A stretch of 64,000 nucleotides of DNA, taken from Akanthomyces muscarius (taxonomy: Eukaryota > Ascomycota > Sordariomycetes > Hypocreales > Cordycipitaceae). The translations under genes were made by a program, and so were the position numbers. The stretch is taken from NCBI RefSeq assembly GCF_028009165.1, contig NC_079243.1, positions 4,278,001-4,342,000 on the forward strand. The letters run 5' to 3'. The stretch's first letter is position 1. Every line of letters starts with the position of its first letter. Below, piece after piece: positions 22,519-33,899 of this stretch. The notes beneath the pieces were generated by a model. It saw only the letters and a list, made by a program, of their open reading frames with translations, searched no databases and was not told where the DNA came from.

Positions 22519-24060
22519 TCACAAGCCCCATCCCAAGCCCGCCCATGCATTGGCATGCTTTGATCTCTTTATTTTAGTGCTGCCATCCGCCTGAACTTCT
22601 GCGTACTCATTAATACCCGGACGATAGCCTACTTCTTTTTGTCTCTCTTTGGCCAGTCTCTCCTTCTGCTTCTCGGCGTCTGTCGGGGGCCTTGACGGGA
22701 GTGGCAGCCCAGAGCTGCGTGCCTTCTCAACAGCACGATAGAACCCCAAATCATCCTGTATTTGGCGCAATTGCCGTGCTGAGAGTGATGAGATTTGTTG
22801 CATCATGCCTTCGGACGACTGTTTCTGCGAGGAAATTTTCTGCGGAGTTGCAGCCCGGGGACGGGAGAATCTTGGCAGGTCGTCGCGGATGCGCTCACAA
22901 GTCCAGCATATACAGTCCGACGGCGCTTCACTTGGAGTCTTGTCAAGAGTGTCCGCTGATTTGTTTCCATGGTAGCCTGGGGCGTTTCCATGGCCCGCGA
23001 GTGCTTCGTAGACCAACGGAAACAGCCTAAATGTTCTCCAAAACAAGCGCACACCAAAAGACAGCTCAACTGCGTGGTCAGCATTGGTGTCACAGGCCAG
23101 CTGCGCTTTCGCATTTTCAAACTCAGCACTGGCCCGTTCTAATGATCCACGTAGCGCAGGAGAGCGAATCCATAGCAGATTGTGTGCCTCGTCAAGGAAT
23201 GACTCATGCTTTTTTACCTCAGCGACCATGTCTACCGGGAGCAAGGGCGATGGTTCTTCGGTGTAGGCTGGAGGGTCGCTGAGATAGATCAGGATGTCTG
23301 CGGATTGTCCCGACAGGGTGTGAAAGAGGGTCTGGGCCCCCCTAGGTAGTTTAAATACCATTGTACCCATGTCAATAACGGCGCAGACGGCCTTCCATGG
23401 AAAGCACAAGTTCGCGAGGCCAGGGACATCATTTTCCCTTGCGCGACAGGCGGCGGCATAAGAGCTCGAGTCCAGCATAAATGCATACCACACGAGCAGA
23501 ACATCCAGAGGCGGCAAGTAGGACTCTGTGAGTTGAACTTGTTTTGTGCTGCCGCCGTGGTTCGCGTAAGCCGCTGCGTGGGTCAAGACGAGGTGAATTT
23601 GAGACCACCAGACGCCGAAGCGAGTAACGGCGAGCCTGAGGAGTAAATCCCATCGTTCGCTCTGTGTAACAAAACCACGCCTGACATTTCTGGCAAGGCT
23701 GGGTTTTTCGACATATTGCGGAGGCAGCTCAACAGGCACATCGAACGCGGTGGCGTTGAGCCTTAGGCCACGGAAGCATTCCAGCAAAGCCAAATGGGCA
23801 GCGGCATGGCTGACATCCGGATATTGCAGGGTCGATCCTCGAACATAGGCATCGCTGAGTCTTGGGATTCCCGCATTCGAGAATACATGCGGGTCGGGTA
23901 TGATCGTTTGGCAGGTACCCTTTGACTGAGGAGTTGTGTAGGAAGACGGAAGGCTCCAATCATGCGGATCGATGTCGGCTTGGGCCCCGGACGATCGGGA
24001 GCGGTCACGACGAAACATCGACATTGGCTTTGAGGTCGAAAAATAGTCACTTGGTTGCAA
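22519..24060 (-). CDS. DUF1399 / glycine-rich-domain-protein-like fungal protein
   Basis: A single exon codes 513 residues. Three spaced patterns recall the DUF1399 (GRDP-type) region: HAAAHLALLECFRGLR near residue 86, LLRLAVTRFGVWW near 140 and LPPLDVLLVWYAFML near 182. In known members the equivalent segments bind the protein together around an Asp-Val-x-x-x-Trp-His core; here the histidine is replaced by tyrosine. Residues about 220-340 have no recognised domain. The C-terminus is strongly charged (DAEKQKERLAKERQKEVG), likely a helix. No glycine-rich tail or catalytic motif is visible. Function is unknown. The start is the first ATG of the open frame, but an alternative is the second methionine (MSMFRRDRS). 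Confidence 0.7.
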   Translation of the reverse strand: MQPSDYFSTSKPMSMFRRDRSRSSGAQADIDPHDWSLPSSYTTPQSKGTCQTIIPDPHVFSNAGIPRLSDAYVRGSTLQYPDVSHAAAHLALLECFRGLRLNATAFDVPVELPPQYVEKPSLARNVRRGFVTQSERWDLLLRLAVTRFGVWWSQIHLVLTHAAAYANHGGSTKQVQLTESYLPPLDVLLVWYAFMLDSSSYAAACRARENDVPGLANLCFPWKAVCAVIDMGTMVFKLPRGAQTLFHTLSGQSADILIYLSDPPAYTEEPSPLLPVDMVAEVKKHESFLDEAHNLLWIRSPALRGSLERASAEFENAKAQLACDTNADHAVELSFGVRLFWRTFRLFPLVYEALAGHGNAPGYHGNKSADTLDKTPSEAPSDCICWTCERIRDDLPRFSRPRAATPQKISSQKQSSEGMMQQISSLSARQLRQIQDDLGFYRAVEKARSSGLPLPSRPPTDAEKQKERLAKERQKEVGYRPGINEYAEVQADGSTKIKRSKHANAWAGLGWGL

Positions 24061-25196
24061 GATAATGGATCTCCATCATAAGATGGGGGATTTAAGCTTC
24101 TTTTATGATTTGTAGATGACCGACGATCGCAAACGGCTGTGTGGCGCAGCGTAGTGGCGCAGTTGCAAGGCACAGTCGCAGGGCGTATTAGATACAGCTT
24201 CATCAGAGCTCAGAGAGTTTATAACAAGCTACGGGATCGATAAAATAAAAACAGGGAAGTAAATGCTTTACTTGTACCCGCACTCAACTACCATCTTTTT
24301 TCTAGTAGTGTTGCCCTCTTACCTTGGGGGCAGACATTCTCCTGTCTGCGTCTGGGAATAGAGGCACTCTCTTCACGACGCAAAACTAAACCGGATCTAC
24401 GAAATTCTACTCCATATCAGGCATCAATTATTGAGATATCGGTCAACTTGTTACTTCCATAACCATCAGTCGCAGCAGACTTTTGACCACGGCACGACTG
24501 GCGGCCTCAACACGACCTCACAACGCGCTAGCTGATTTTGCCCGAGACACCCGTTTCGGTTCCAAGACGTCTTTGTCAACTTCGGTCACAACACAAAAAC
24601 AGAACCAACACCAATGTAAAATTTCTACTTTCGAGCCACAAAAGTCAATCAACGTATACTTGCGGTCTTATGAGCTTATTTCCACTGTCAAGCCTGCCAG
24701 TGTATGTGTTTCTTTAAATCCGATATTGCCGTCCTGCCTCTTTCCGCGATTACCAAGCATGGCGGCCTTTGGTACTGGTCATTAGTCAACTCGAGTGCGT
24801 CTGTTCAAATCATGAGCAGCCCTAGCCAACAGTAGGTCATCATGGCTTGATAAAGGCGCCGAGGTCACATAATCCTCAAGCCAAAGACACCGGTTCTTAC
24901 AAATCAGGTATTCAGTGGGCGACTGTTCTCTTCTCACCGGCCGCATAGTCTCGATCTGAAACTGGCGTCGCGCGCGGCTGTTGCATCATTGCACAGAATA
25001 GTCTGCACCCAAATGCGTCTAACTGTATCAGTTGCGAGCAGACATTGTGGATATCATAAGATGCGAATCAATACAAATAGTTGAAAGTGCCTGCAAGAAG
25101 CTCACTCATCAAATCATCTTCAGAAGAAAGCCACTACTACTTCATATTTTCTTTGGCATTTTCGCCCGATACCTCGTCTTTATTCCAACACGCAGT
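24061..25196. other. Divergent intergenic region
   Basis: 1.1 kb between the DUF1399-like gene and the GST gene, transcribed in opposite directions. The sequence has no recognisable gene. An open frame continues upstream of the GST start but has no conserved sequence. Confidence 0.5.
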
Positions 25197-25874
25197 ATGT
25201 CTGCTACACTCAAGCCGATCAAAGTATGGGGCAAGGGTGGTCCGAACCCTCCCAAGGTGGCCATTGTACTTGAAGAGCTGAGCTTGCCCGCCGAGTTCGT
25301 CGTCGTGCCGTTCTCCGACGTGAAGAAGCCGGAATACTTGGCAATCAACCCCAACGGGCGCCTGCCAGCTATCCACGATCCCAACACGGGCCTGACCATA
25401 TGGGAGTCTGGAGCCATTGTCGAATACCTTACCGAGAAGTACGACACAGAGCACAAGATCAGCTTTGCCACAGGCAGCCCCGAGGCGTACGAGACCAAGC
25501 AGTACCTCTATTTCCAGGCTTCAGGCCAGGGCCCATACTACGGTCAGGCTGCCTGGTTCAAGAAGTTTCACCACGAGAAGTTGCCCAGCGCCGTTGAACG
25601 CTACGTCAAGGAGATGCATCGCGTGACGGCTGTGCTGGACAAGATTTTGTCTGAGAAAAAGGTGGCGCAGGGCCAGGACGGCCCATGGCTCGTCGGCGGA
25701 AGATGCTCTATTGCCGACCTCTCTTTTGCATCATGGACACATGTGGTTCCCTTTATCTTTGACAAGACTGATTACAACCTGGATGATTACCAATTTGTTA
25801 AGAACTGGCATGAGCGCATGTTGGCACGCCCTGGTACCGCAGCTGGACTGGGCAGTACAGAGAAGCTAGCATAG
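25197..25874 (+). CDS. Glutathione S-transferase, Ure2-like class
   Basis: An intronless gene for 225 residues. The N-terminal thioredoxin fold shows KPIKVWGKGGPNPPKVAIVL, NPNGRLPAIHD (the cis-proline loop) and WESGAIVEYL (the Glu-Ser pair that holds glutathione). The C-terminal helical domain has the conserved N-capping-box region GGRCSIADLSFASW. The order and the GPNPxKV opening fit the fungal Ure2-like/GTT group, which includes detoxifying transferases and pathway-specific enzymes. I start at 25197 (MSATLKPIKV), because the 55 codons upstream in the same frame are not GST-like. No signal peptide, so cytosolic. There is a large gene-poor region downstream. Confidence 0.92.
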   Translation: MSATLKPIKVWGKGGPNPPKVAIVLEELSLPAEFVVVPFSDVKKPEYLAINPNGRLPAIHDPNTGLTIWESGAIVEYLTEKYDTEHKISFATGSPEAYETKQYLYFQASGQGPYYGQAAWFKKFHHEKLPSAVERYVKEMHRVTAVLDKILSEKKVAQGQDGPWLVGGRCSIADLSFASWTHVVPFIFDKTDYNLDDYQFVKNWHERMLARPGTAAGLGSTEKLA

Positions 25875-28671
25875 GCGAAGAGTGGAAATTTTGGTCAGCG
25901 TAGCTGCTGAAGTAGAGATCTACAAATAGAGTTGCTCGTTAGGTTATATTTTAAGTTTGGAAGTGATTTTTACGCAGCCGTTGATGTGTTTATTTCGAAC
26001 CCAAACGTGTTTGTAACCAAGCCAGCTGCCCAGCCAAATGAGGGTAGTGATGGGCGATATCGCGCAGGAATGTGAGCTTGCTCAAATTTTTAACGATCTG
26101 AAATAATATGCAAGTATAGAATTGTCGTATAAATGCATTAGATTCCCTTTTGAAGTCTGCTTCGCCGTGCATTCTGCACTTTCTCTGGCGTGCTCTGATA
26201 TAGGGTAGATTCGGCAGGTAATCGTCTTGCGCAGCAGCCATTTGACGTCTCTGGGCAGCTTGGCTGATGTATTCGCACTCTGTTAGATCACGTACGCAGA
26301 AGTTAGTGGCGAGATACGACATTGCGTCACAACTCTGGTGATGCTCATATTTTCAACGTTGAGCATTGCTCGATGTAAGATCGTTGGCTGTTGTGCCGAG
26401 AGCGTTGAACATTTTAGAGGGATGCAGGCATTATAGCATTAATGCTAACCACGCAGGGAAGGTCAAAATTAGCGTGAAGCTATACAGTCTCATGATGCAT
26501 TCAAGACTCAACAGACAACTGCAGCACGTGTGAACTTGAAAGCTGTAAGTACATAGGTGAGGCGTCGTAGCGCAATTTGGCATGGACGAACTATTTATTA
26601 GCAGTGAAATATTAGCACACATGTGAGTCTGCTTAGTAGTGGCTTTTATTTTACTTATTCGTTCAACATTTTAAAAAATCCACTTACCATCGCAAAGGGC
26701 TCGCCAAACATAAACGACAGTTCCAATCACTGTGAGGGTATTTACGGAGTCTTCAGTGGCCATCACGGCGGAGTGCATCGCTCGTCAACCAAAGATGGAG
26801 ACTGAACCGGGGCTCGCAGAACGGCGAAAATCACGCTTCACTTTTTGTTGATAATTTCAGGCTCCATTGTCCCTCGTCAGGCAAATTTGACTTTGCAATT
26901 AGACTAGTAAACCATTGTGCACGGGCTAGGCATTCGCGGTGTGGTATAGCAACTAACTTATGGGTTAGCTGCAGCTGCAGCCTGTTCGGACAATGTGGCT
27001 GTGCTGCCCAGGCAGAGTGCAAGATATGACGAAAGATTCGGGCGAATTGGCGGCGTCTGTAATCTGCACGGCGCGCGCTCCACTAGGCGACAAAAGTGCC
27101 ACTTCCTGTACACTGGAAGCAGATCCCGCAATACATGTCCAGGGCTTACTGTCCGAAGTAGGGCCCGACTGCCCCTAACTAAGTGCTAGACAACGCCGTA
27201 CATAATGTGAGCTTGCCCCTGGCCAAGTTTAAGCTGACCGGTCGGGGCCTGGGTTGATATACAATGTCTAGACACGAATGAGGCAAGAATCCGGGATGAA
27301 ATTTGCATGCCATGTGCTCTTCACCTGTCTCCTATGAACTGTTCTTTTCCAACAGCTTGCTAAAACCACAACAGAGACGACGCTAAACAAGGCCGTGAAG
27401 AAACAATAGTTCCTTGAAGGATTATCACATACCTAGTACATCGAATAGAGTGACACCGTTCTAGGCCTCTGATTGGTCCCGGGATGGGCTACACGCGTCC
27501 CGTAGAACACGCCACGGGTGCGATGTAACGAACCGCCCGCTAAGGAGGGCCGAAGGATAAAGTGGCAGAGGCCAGGGAAACACAGGCGATGAAAGAGGAT
27601 GAGCTTCAAGCCGCGAGTAAATCATGAAACCTTTTCCGTGCATTAACACTTAACCCTCACAAAAAGCTCAAAAAAAAGAGAAAACAAAAGGGGCGGCAGA
27701 AAAGTGAGAAGACCTTATTACGCACACAGTACTAGCATCAGTCGAGCGGCACCAGCGGTCTTCTCTAATTGTAACGGAGCGACTGATGCTACTTATTTAC
27801 CACTCTTGAAAACGTTGTCAGCCTGATGGATCTTGCACAATGGTGGGAAACTCGGGTGAATGCGTCAACAGACAAGTGCATGTCGCAGGGGCCGTCAGAC
27901 TTCCAGCAACCATAAACCTAGAGTGACCATCTGCCTAACCTGAAGCACCGTACTCCGAGATCAGGCTGCGTGGTGTTGCGCGGGCAATCACCAGTTCAGA
28001 ACCGCGCTACTGTAGGCATGTATGCATACCGCACTGCAAGTCCTAGATACCCAGGGATACCTTGATAACACTAACTGTAGTCGACTTTCCAAGTCAGTAA
28101 GCTGTGGTAGCAACCAGTTGCCAGCTAATAAGCGGCCGACCGACCAACCGCACTGCCAGTCTGCATTGACCGAAGAGAGCTAACCTGTACGGGAAGAGGA
28201 CGTGAAGGTTCGTAGCCTGCCAAGGGCAAGAGAGAAAAAAATGGCCCTTTCGGCGACAAGGAGCAAGACTTGAGGACATTGTATCAGTAGCTGCCGGCCC
28301 ACCTGATTGATGTGGCACAAGTATTTTGTAAGTATAGGCACTTGCGCATCTGTCGGCCCCGAAGAAAGGTGCAGCCACCCATGCTAGCGTGGTAGGCCCT
28401 CTGTTGACCCCATGGGCACCTACTTTTATAATGGCGCCGCCATCAGCAAGGCTGGGTTGCGCCGTGGCAGCTCTTGCTCTCTAATAATACTTGCCCAAAG
28501 GCCGCCCCCCCGCCACTGCTACCAGATCCATCTCTACACCCAACAACGAGTATTTCCTACCGTACGTCGTGTCAGACTTGGTGAGACAGCTGTGTAGAGG
28601 TATTTCGCATTTCCGCTTGTCTCGAAGCTTCTCTGCTGTGTCGCCGTACATTTGAGCTTGCTGTGCCTGCA
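25875..28671. other. 2.8-kb gene-poor region
   Basis: No domain, splice-consistent gene, tRNA or repeat could be supported. Several open frames of 60-110 codons are present on both strands, including a 110-codon one at 25990-26322 on the minus strand, but none looks conserved. The last few hundred bases probably hold the promoter of the ABC transporter gene. Confidence 0.5.
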
Positions 28672-31600
28672 ATGGCGACGCTGGCAGAAGACCAGCCCTT
28701 CTGGGCCCCGATTATGGGAATTTTTGACTTCACTCTGAAGTTCGAAGAATCCATCCTTCAGATACTTCCGTCGGGCTTGGTCATTGCCATGCTTCCAGTT
28801 GCCATATTCCATTATTGGAAGCAGCCGGTATATGTGCGCAGCAGCCCGCTTCTCTGGGTCAAATTGGTGAGCAACGGCACCCTCTACCAACGAACTGGCC
28901 GTCTGCTGACAAGGCTGTAGATTGTATTGATTGCTCTTGTTGTCATAGAGGCGACTAGCTTATCGCTTCGGACAATGTCCACCGAAGCCCGTACAGACAC
29001 CTCCGTACCTGCAGCGTCTATGGAGTTGATTGCTGCGCTCACAATTGGCAGCATTATTTACATGGAGCACCGACACGCCATACGCACTTCCGCCCTACTT
29101 GGCGTCTCTCTTCTTGTTGGGATTTTTATTGACATCGTCAAAAGTCGCTCCTTCTTTCTCCGACACGATCTGGCTGCCCTCGGTGCTCTCGCTGTCGCGA
29201 GCGGTTCCCTCCGCCTCTGCCTGCTCATACTTGAGGAGATATCCAGGAGAGCGCTGGTTGTCGACAAGGGTATACGCCAATCTCTGAGTGCGGAAGCTAC
29301 TAGCGGCTTCATGACTAGGCTACTGTTCCTATTTCTGATCCCGATGCTTACTGCAGGCTTTAGCCAAGAACTTGGTCACAAACATCTTACCGAATTGGGT
29401 CTCGATTTCTCCTCACAACACATGCATGAGAAGCTCAAAAAACATTGGAAGCGCGCAAAGGACCACGACTTGAGACCAGGGCTGATGCTTGCTTGTTGGA
29501 GTGCCTGGCAATACCAGATACTTCAAGTTTTTGCCGTGCGGCTCCTTGCTTCCTGCTTTATTCTTGCTCAACCATTTGTCATCCAGGCCATCATAGAAGC
29601 AGTGGACCTACATGCGCCAGCAAAATTAGCACAGTCGCCTGGCCTAGTGTGGGCTACCATCCTCGTGTTCGGTGGCGCTACACTAACAAAGACTGCCGCT
29701 ACTCATCTGGCCAATCGTCTCATTACGCAGATTCGCGGTGCCTTGATTGGGAATCTCTTCGAAAAGAATCATTTGTTGAGCGAAGAAGAGGCCAAGAAAT
29801 CTGCAGCGTTGACTCTTATGAGCACTGATGTCGATGCAATCGCCAGCGGCCTACCCCAGTGTATTGAAATTCCTATTGCTGTCGCCGAGACTGGTCTTGG
29901 CATATACTTCCTCTCCTTCTTTATCGGCTATTCTTGCGTCATCATCTTGTTCCCTGTCCTGTTTACGACCACTACTTCATACGTTCTTGGGAAGTGGATT
30001 GGGCCTGCCTTCGCAAGTTGGAATCAGAGCATTGAAACCAGAGTTGCAAAAACTTCGAACATACTGGGCCAACTGCCTGGTATCAAAATGCTCGGCCTCG
30101 GCCCTACAGTCAGCGTATTCCTGCATCGCCTTCGTGTAGAAGAAATCAAAGTTTCCAACAGATATCGCAAACTTATTTCACTCTCGGTACTCCTCGTCCA
30201 ATTTGCCGATTTAATGAGTCCCATTATTGTGGTTGCGGGCGGGTTTTTCTGGCATGGCTTTGACCATGAAATGACAGCCTCGAAAGTTTTCCCTACTTTA
30301 GCCATAGTTGGGCTTGTTCAAGGCCCACTCGCGCGCATTCTGGAAGCCTATCCGACGGCCATGTCAATGGTCGTATGCTTCACCCGGCTACAGGCATTTC
30401 TACACTTGAAAGAACGCTTTGACTCTCGCATCAAATGGGATCCCTCTGCACCGCCAGAGTCCTACGAATCAGTTCCGACGCACTTTGGGTCAACAACCAT
30501 GCGGCCGCGTCCCCCTCCTCCGAATCCTACTGGCGTTGTACAGTTTGTTGACGCCATGTTTGGACCTCGCAACATGGAGGATGCACTCCTGCAACATGTC
30601 AGCTTCTCTCTTGACCAAGCATCTGTGACTTCTATTGTTGGCCGCACCGGATCGGGAAAGTCAACGCTTCTAGGCGGTGTTCTGGGCGAGACTCGCAACT
30701 CGGGCGGCTATATCTATGTTGAGGATGGAGCCAAAATCGCATACTGCGGCCCAGATGTATGGCTCAGGGATGTCTCCATCCGCGACAATATTCTGAATTT
30801 CTTGCCCTATGATTCAGCCCGATTCACCCTTGCCATAAAGTGTTGTCAACTCGAAGAAGACTTGTCGCGGCTTCCTGGTGGCGACCAATACGTGGTCGGC
30901 ACCAATGGAGCCAATCTTAGCGGCGGACAGCGCCAGCGGGTAGGCATAGCAAGAATTGTTTTCGCACAAGCCCCAGTGACTGTTCTGGACGATGTCTTCA
31001 GTTCACTGGATCGAACCACTGCTGTCTCTGTCATGCACGCACTTTGTGGTGAAAATGGTGTCTTGAGACAGTCTGGCTCTGCTGTTCTATTGGCTTCGCA
31101 TTTGCCTGAGTGCCTTCGGGTTTCTGACCAGGTTGCGATCATTGATGCGGAGGGAAATGTGACTTTGGATCAAGGGGAATTTTTGAACCCCGACAGGGAG
31201 CTGCAAATCAGCACGCTCCTCGACCCCGCGAAAGCTTGTGTGGCACCAGAGATTGAGGACAAACAGCAAGCTGTGCTTCGCAGAACGTTGGAATATGAAT
31301 TCTACGAGTCTGAGAGTGCCGCAAGTCAGAGGAATTATGCGAGACAAAAAGGAGACATGCGCCTATATTTGCTCTTCATAGATCCCATCGGACGGCTCAA
31401 TGCTTTCCTCTACAGCTGGCTCATCTTTCTCCTCTCAAGCGGTGAAATTCTTCCAGACATATACGTGCGACTGTGGATTGAGATGGATCCAAAGAGCGCA
31501 ATCTACTTTTATGGATATGCCGGTATTGCAGCAGCTACCTGCATGATTGGCAGCTTGGTTTATTTTCTTCTGTACACGAAGTTTGCCGCGCGTGCTTCAA

Positions 31601-33207
31601 TAAGCCTTCACGAGCAGCTACTCCATACTACCATGCATTCAACGCTTGCATTCTTGAGCGTTACCAAAGTTGGCAATCTCGTCAATCGTTACAGCCAAGA
31701 TTCGCTCTACTTTTCCAAACAACTGCCTGCCTACATGATGAGGACTCTCTATGTATTCTATACGGCTGTGATCCTCACTGGGATCATCTTGTCAGGAGCT
31801 ACATACATGTCTCTTACTCTTCCAATTATTCTGATAATTTTGTTCTTCGTCCAACGCTTCTACCTACGCACATCACGGCAAATGCGTCACCTCGACTTGG
31901 AGAGAAAAGCACCACTCTACACGTTCTTCCAAGAGTCAGCTGATGGTCTACGGTATATTCAATCCTCACAATCACAACAGAAGAATCTCGAACTCGGCCA
32001 CCGTCTTCTAGACGAGTCTCAGCTGGCATTTTATCTGATGTACTGCATTCAGCAGTGGCTGAATATTGTTTTGGGCTTGATAAGCACTTTTGTTGCTTTT
32101 GTACTGGTAATGATCACGCTGTTTACAGAGGACAGCACGTCAAAGCCCGCAGTGGGCCTAGCTTTCTTGGGAATCTTGGCCTTCAACCGAACGATTGAAT
32201 TTCTCCTTCAGTCATGGACTCATTTAGAAACCTCACTTGGAGCTCTCCTCAGACTTCGCCAGTTCAAAGAGGAAACACCGCAGGAAAACAAGCAAGCACA
32301 TGTGACCTTGCCTGAGAGTTGGCCGTCCGTCGGCAAAGTTGATATAACCAATGTCACCGTCAGGTATAGGTATGAGCACTGTTCCCATTCACATTATCTT
32401 GGTCTAATCTGTTGTATAGGCCGACCGAAAATGTTCCTCCTGTCTTGAAAGAAGTTTCCCTGTCAGTATCGGCAGGGGATAAAATAGGCATTGTCGGCCG
32501 AACAGGCAGGCAAGTTTGATGACTTCTCATTATTCAGCTAAACATACTGACCGATATTCAGTGGCAAAACTTCTCCCCTCCTGGCATTACTTGGCTTCCT
32601 CGACTACAGCGGAACAATCGAAATTGATGATGTTGATCTGAAGTCTATCCAGCCCGATTTGCTACGATCTCGTCTTGTAACGATTTCACAAGAGTTGGTG
32701 AAATTTGATGCGACCATTCGGGTAAATTTGCTTCCTTTCGGCATGAATGATGCGCTGGATGAAGACGATGAAAAAGCGAGAGAAGATGCCGCTGAGCAAG
32801 ACAGAAGCGTAGAAGCGCTTCTGGAGCGGCTGGATATCTGGAGACAGATCAGACATAGAGGAGGTCTGTATGCTTTACTCACAGATGTAGGATATTCTCA
32901 GGGTGAGATGCAGCTGCTTTGCCTGGCCAGAGCAATTCTAAGACAACGCGAAACTCGATCTAGAGTAGTTCTGATCGATGAGGCGACGAGCAGCATGGAT
33001 ATTCTCAGAGATGACGCAGCCCGCCAGATCATGGATGAGTCTTTTAAGGAATGTACAGTCCTCACCATTGCTCATCGACGGGACACTCTCAGAGATGCCG
33101 ACCGCACGATCGAGCTGTCGAGGGGGAAGATTTGCGGTTCTGATACTCCAAGCGGCGATACAGACAAGGAGTCTTCACCTCACCGCTCTGTCAGCGTTCC
33201 CTGCTAG
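28672..33207 (+). CDS. ABCC-type (MRP-like) full ABC transporter
   Basis: Four exons encode 1459 residues: an N-terminal hydrophobic region, then TMD1-NBD1-TMD2-NBD2. NBD1 has Walker A GRTGSGKST, signature LSGGQRQR and Walker B VTVLDDVFSSLD with aspartate in place of the catalytic glutamate, as is usual in ABCC. NBD2 has Walker A GRTGSGKTS split by an intron, an atypical signature YSQGEMQ, Walker B VVLIDEATSSMD with the glutamate, and the H-loop TIAHRRDTL. Thus only the second site is expected to hydrolyse ATP. Introns: 28867-28920, 32370-32419 and 32510-32561; the last uses a GC donor (GCAAGT). Probable plasma or vacuolar membrane exporter of organic anions or metabolites; substrate unknown. 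The 3' end is followed by a retrotransposon 131 bp on. Confidence 0.92.
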
Positions 33208-33333
33208 GAAATTCCGCATTTGAGGATTAGTTTAGCTTGAGCCTTTCTCGCCCATTTGATATCTTGTACAACCATGTTCTCCATCGCCTCGTCTCTCACT
33301 AACAGTTCTGCGTATGGTCAGTCTATATGTAGT

Positions 33334-33338
33334 ATTAC
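33334..33338. repeat. Target-site duplication, left copy (ATTAC)
   Basis: ATTAC directly precedes the 5' LTR, and the same five bases follow the 3' LTR at 40262-40266. A 5-bp duplication is the usual size for Ty3/gypsy integration and fixes both ends of the element. Confidence 0.88.
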
Positions 33339-33531
33339 TGTCAGGGCACCCGCAGGGCACGTTGGTTGGTAGGAGGTTATAGGCAACTAGAGGTATCACG
33401 TGCGAAGAAGCTACTATATAGCTGCGGGCTGCCGACGAGGGAGTAGCGAGGAGGTAGCGATAATTCCACTATTATTCTAAAAACCTAAGGATCATCTAGT
33501 GACTAAAGCTCTTTACTAACAGCACCTTATA
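33339..33531 (+). repeat. 5' LTR
   Basis: A 193-bp copy beginning TGTCAGGG and ending CACCTTATA. The terminal TA is consistent with an original CA end altered by RIP. It aligns to the 3' LTR without any gap. I count 16 differences, all transitions. Its outer (left) part is unmutated and its inner (right) part carries the mutated state. Confidence 0.9.
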
Positions 33532-33899
33532 GGATTATCACTACTACCTAATATATAGGACACTAAACTACTTATAGTATTATAACTAAATAAATTATTA
33601 CCTTACTATAAGTAAGTAAAGAGACTACTATAAGAGTATAATAAATAATATTACTAGTTTAGTCTAACCTACTAGATAGTATAATAAGTATAGCTATTAG
33701 CTTAATAATAGTAAAGAAGATATAAGTTAGTATCTAGAAAGTAGTAAAGGAATAAAAATAAGTGTAGTTAGTAGTATACTATAAGTAGCTAATAAAAGGG
33801 TAGCTAATTATAGTAACTTTAGAATTAGAAAACCTCTTAAAGGAACTAATTTATAGGAAATATATAGTAATAATAAAACTCCCTAGTATAGTATTTACT

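Noticed and set aside
25990..26322. 110-codon open frame on the minus strand downstream of the GST gene
   Set aside because: It has no recognisable domain, no splice structure and no conserved look; it lies where the GST 3' untranslated region is expected.
33208..33338. RIP leakage from the retrotransposon into the ABC transporter 3' end
   Set aside because: CA and TG steps are normal here, and the outer parts of the LTRs are also unmutated, so the mutations stop inside the element.
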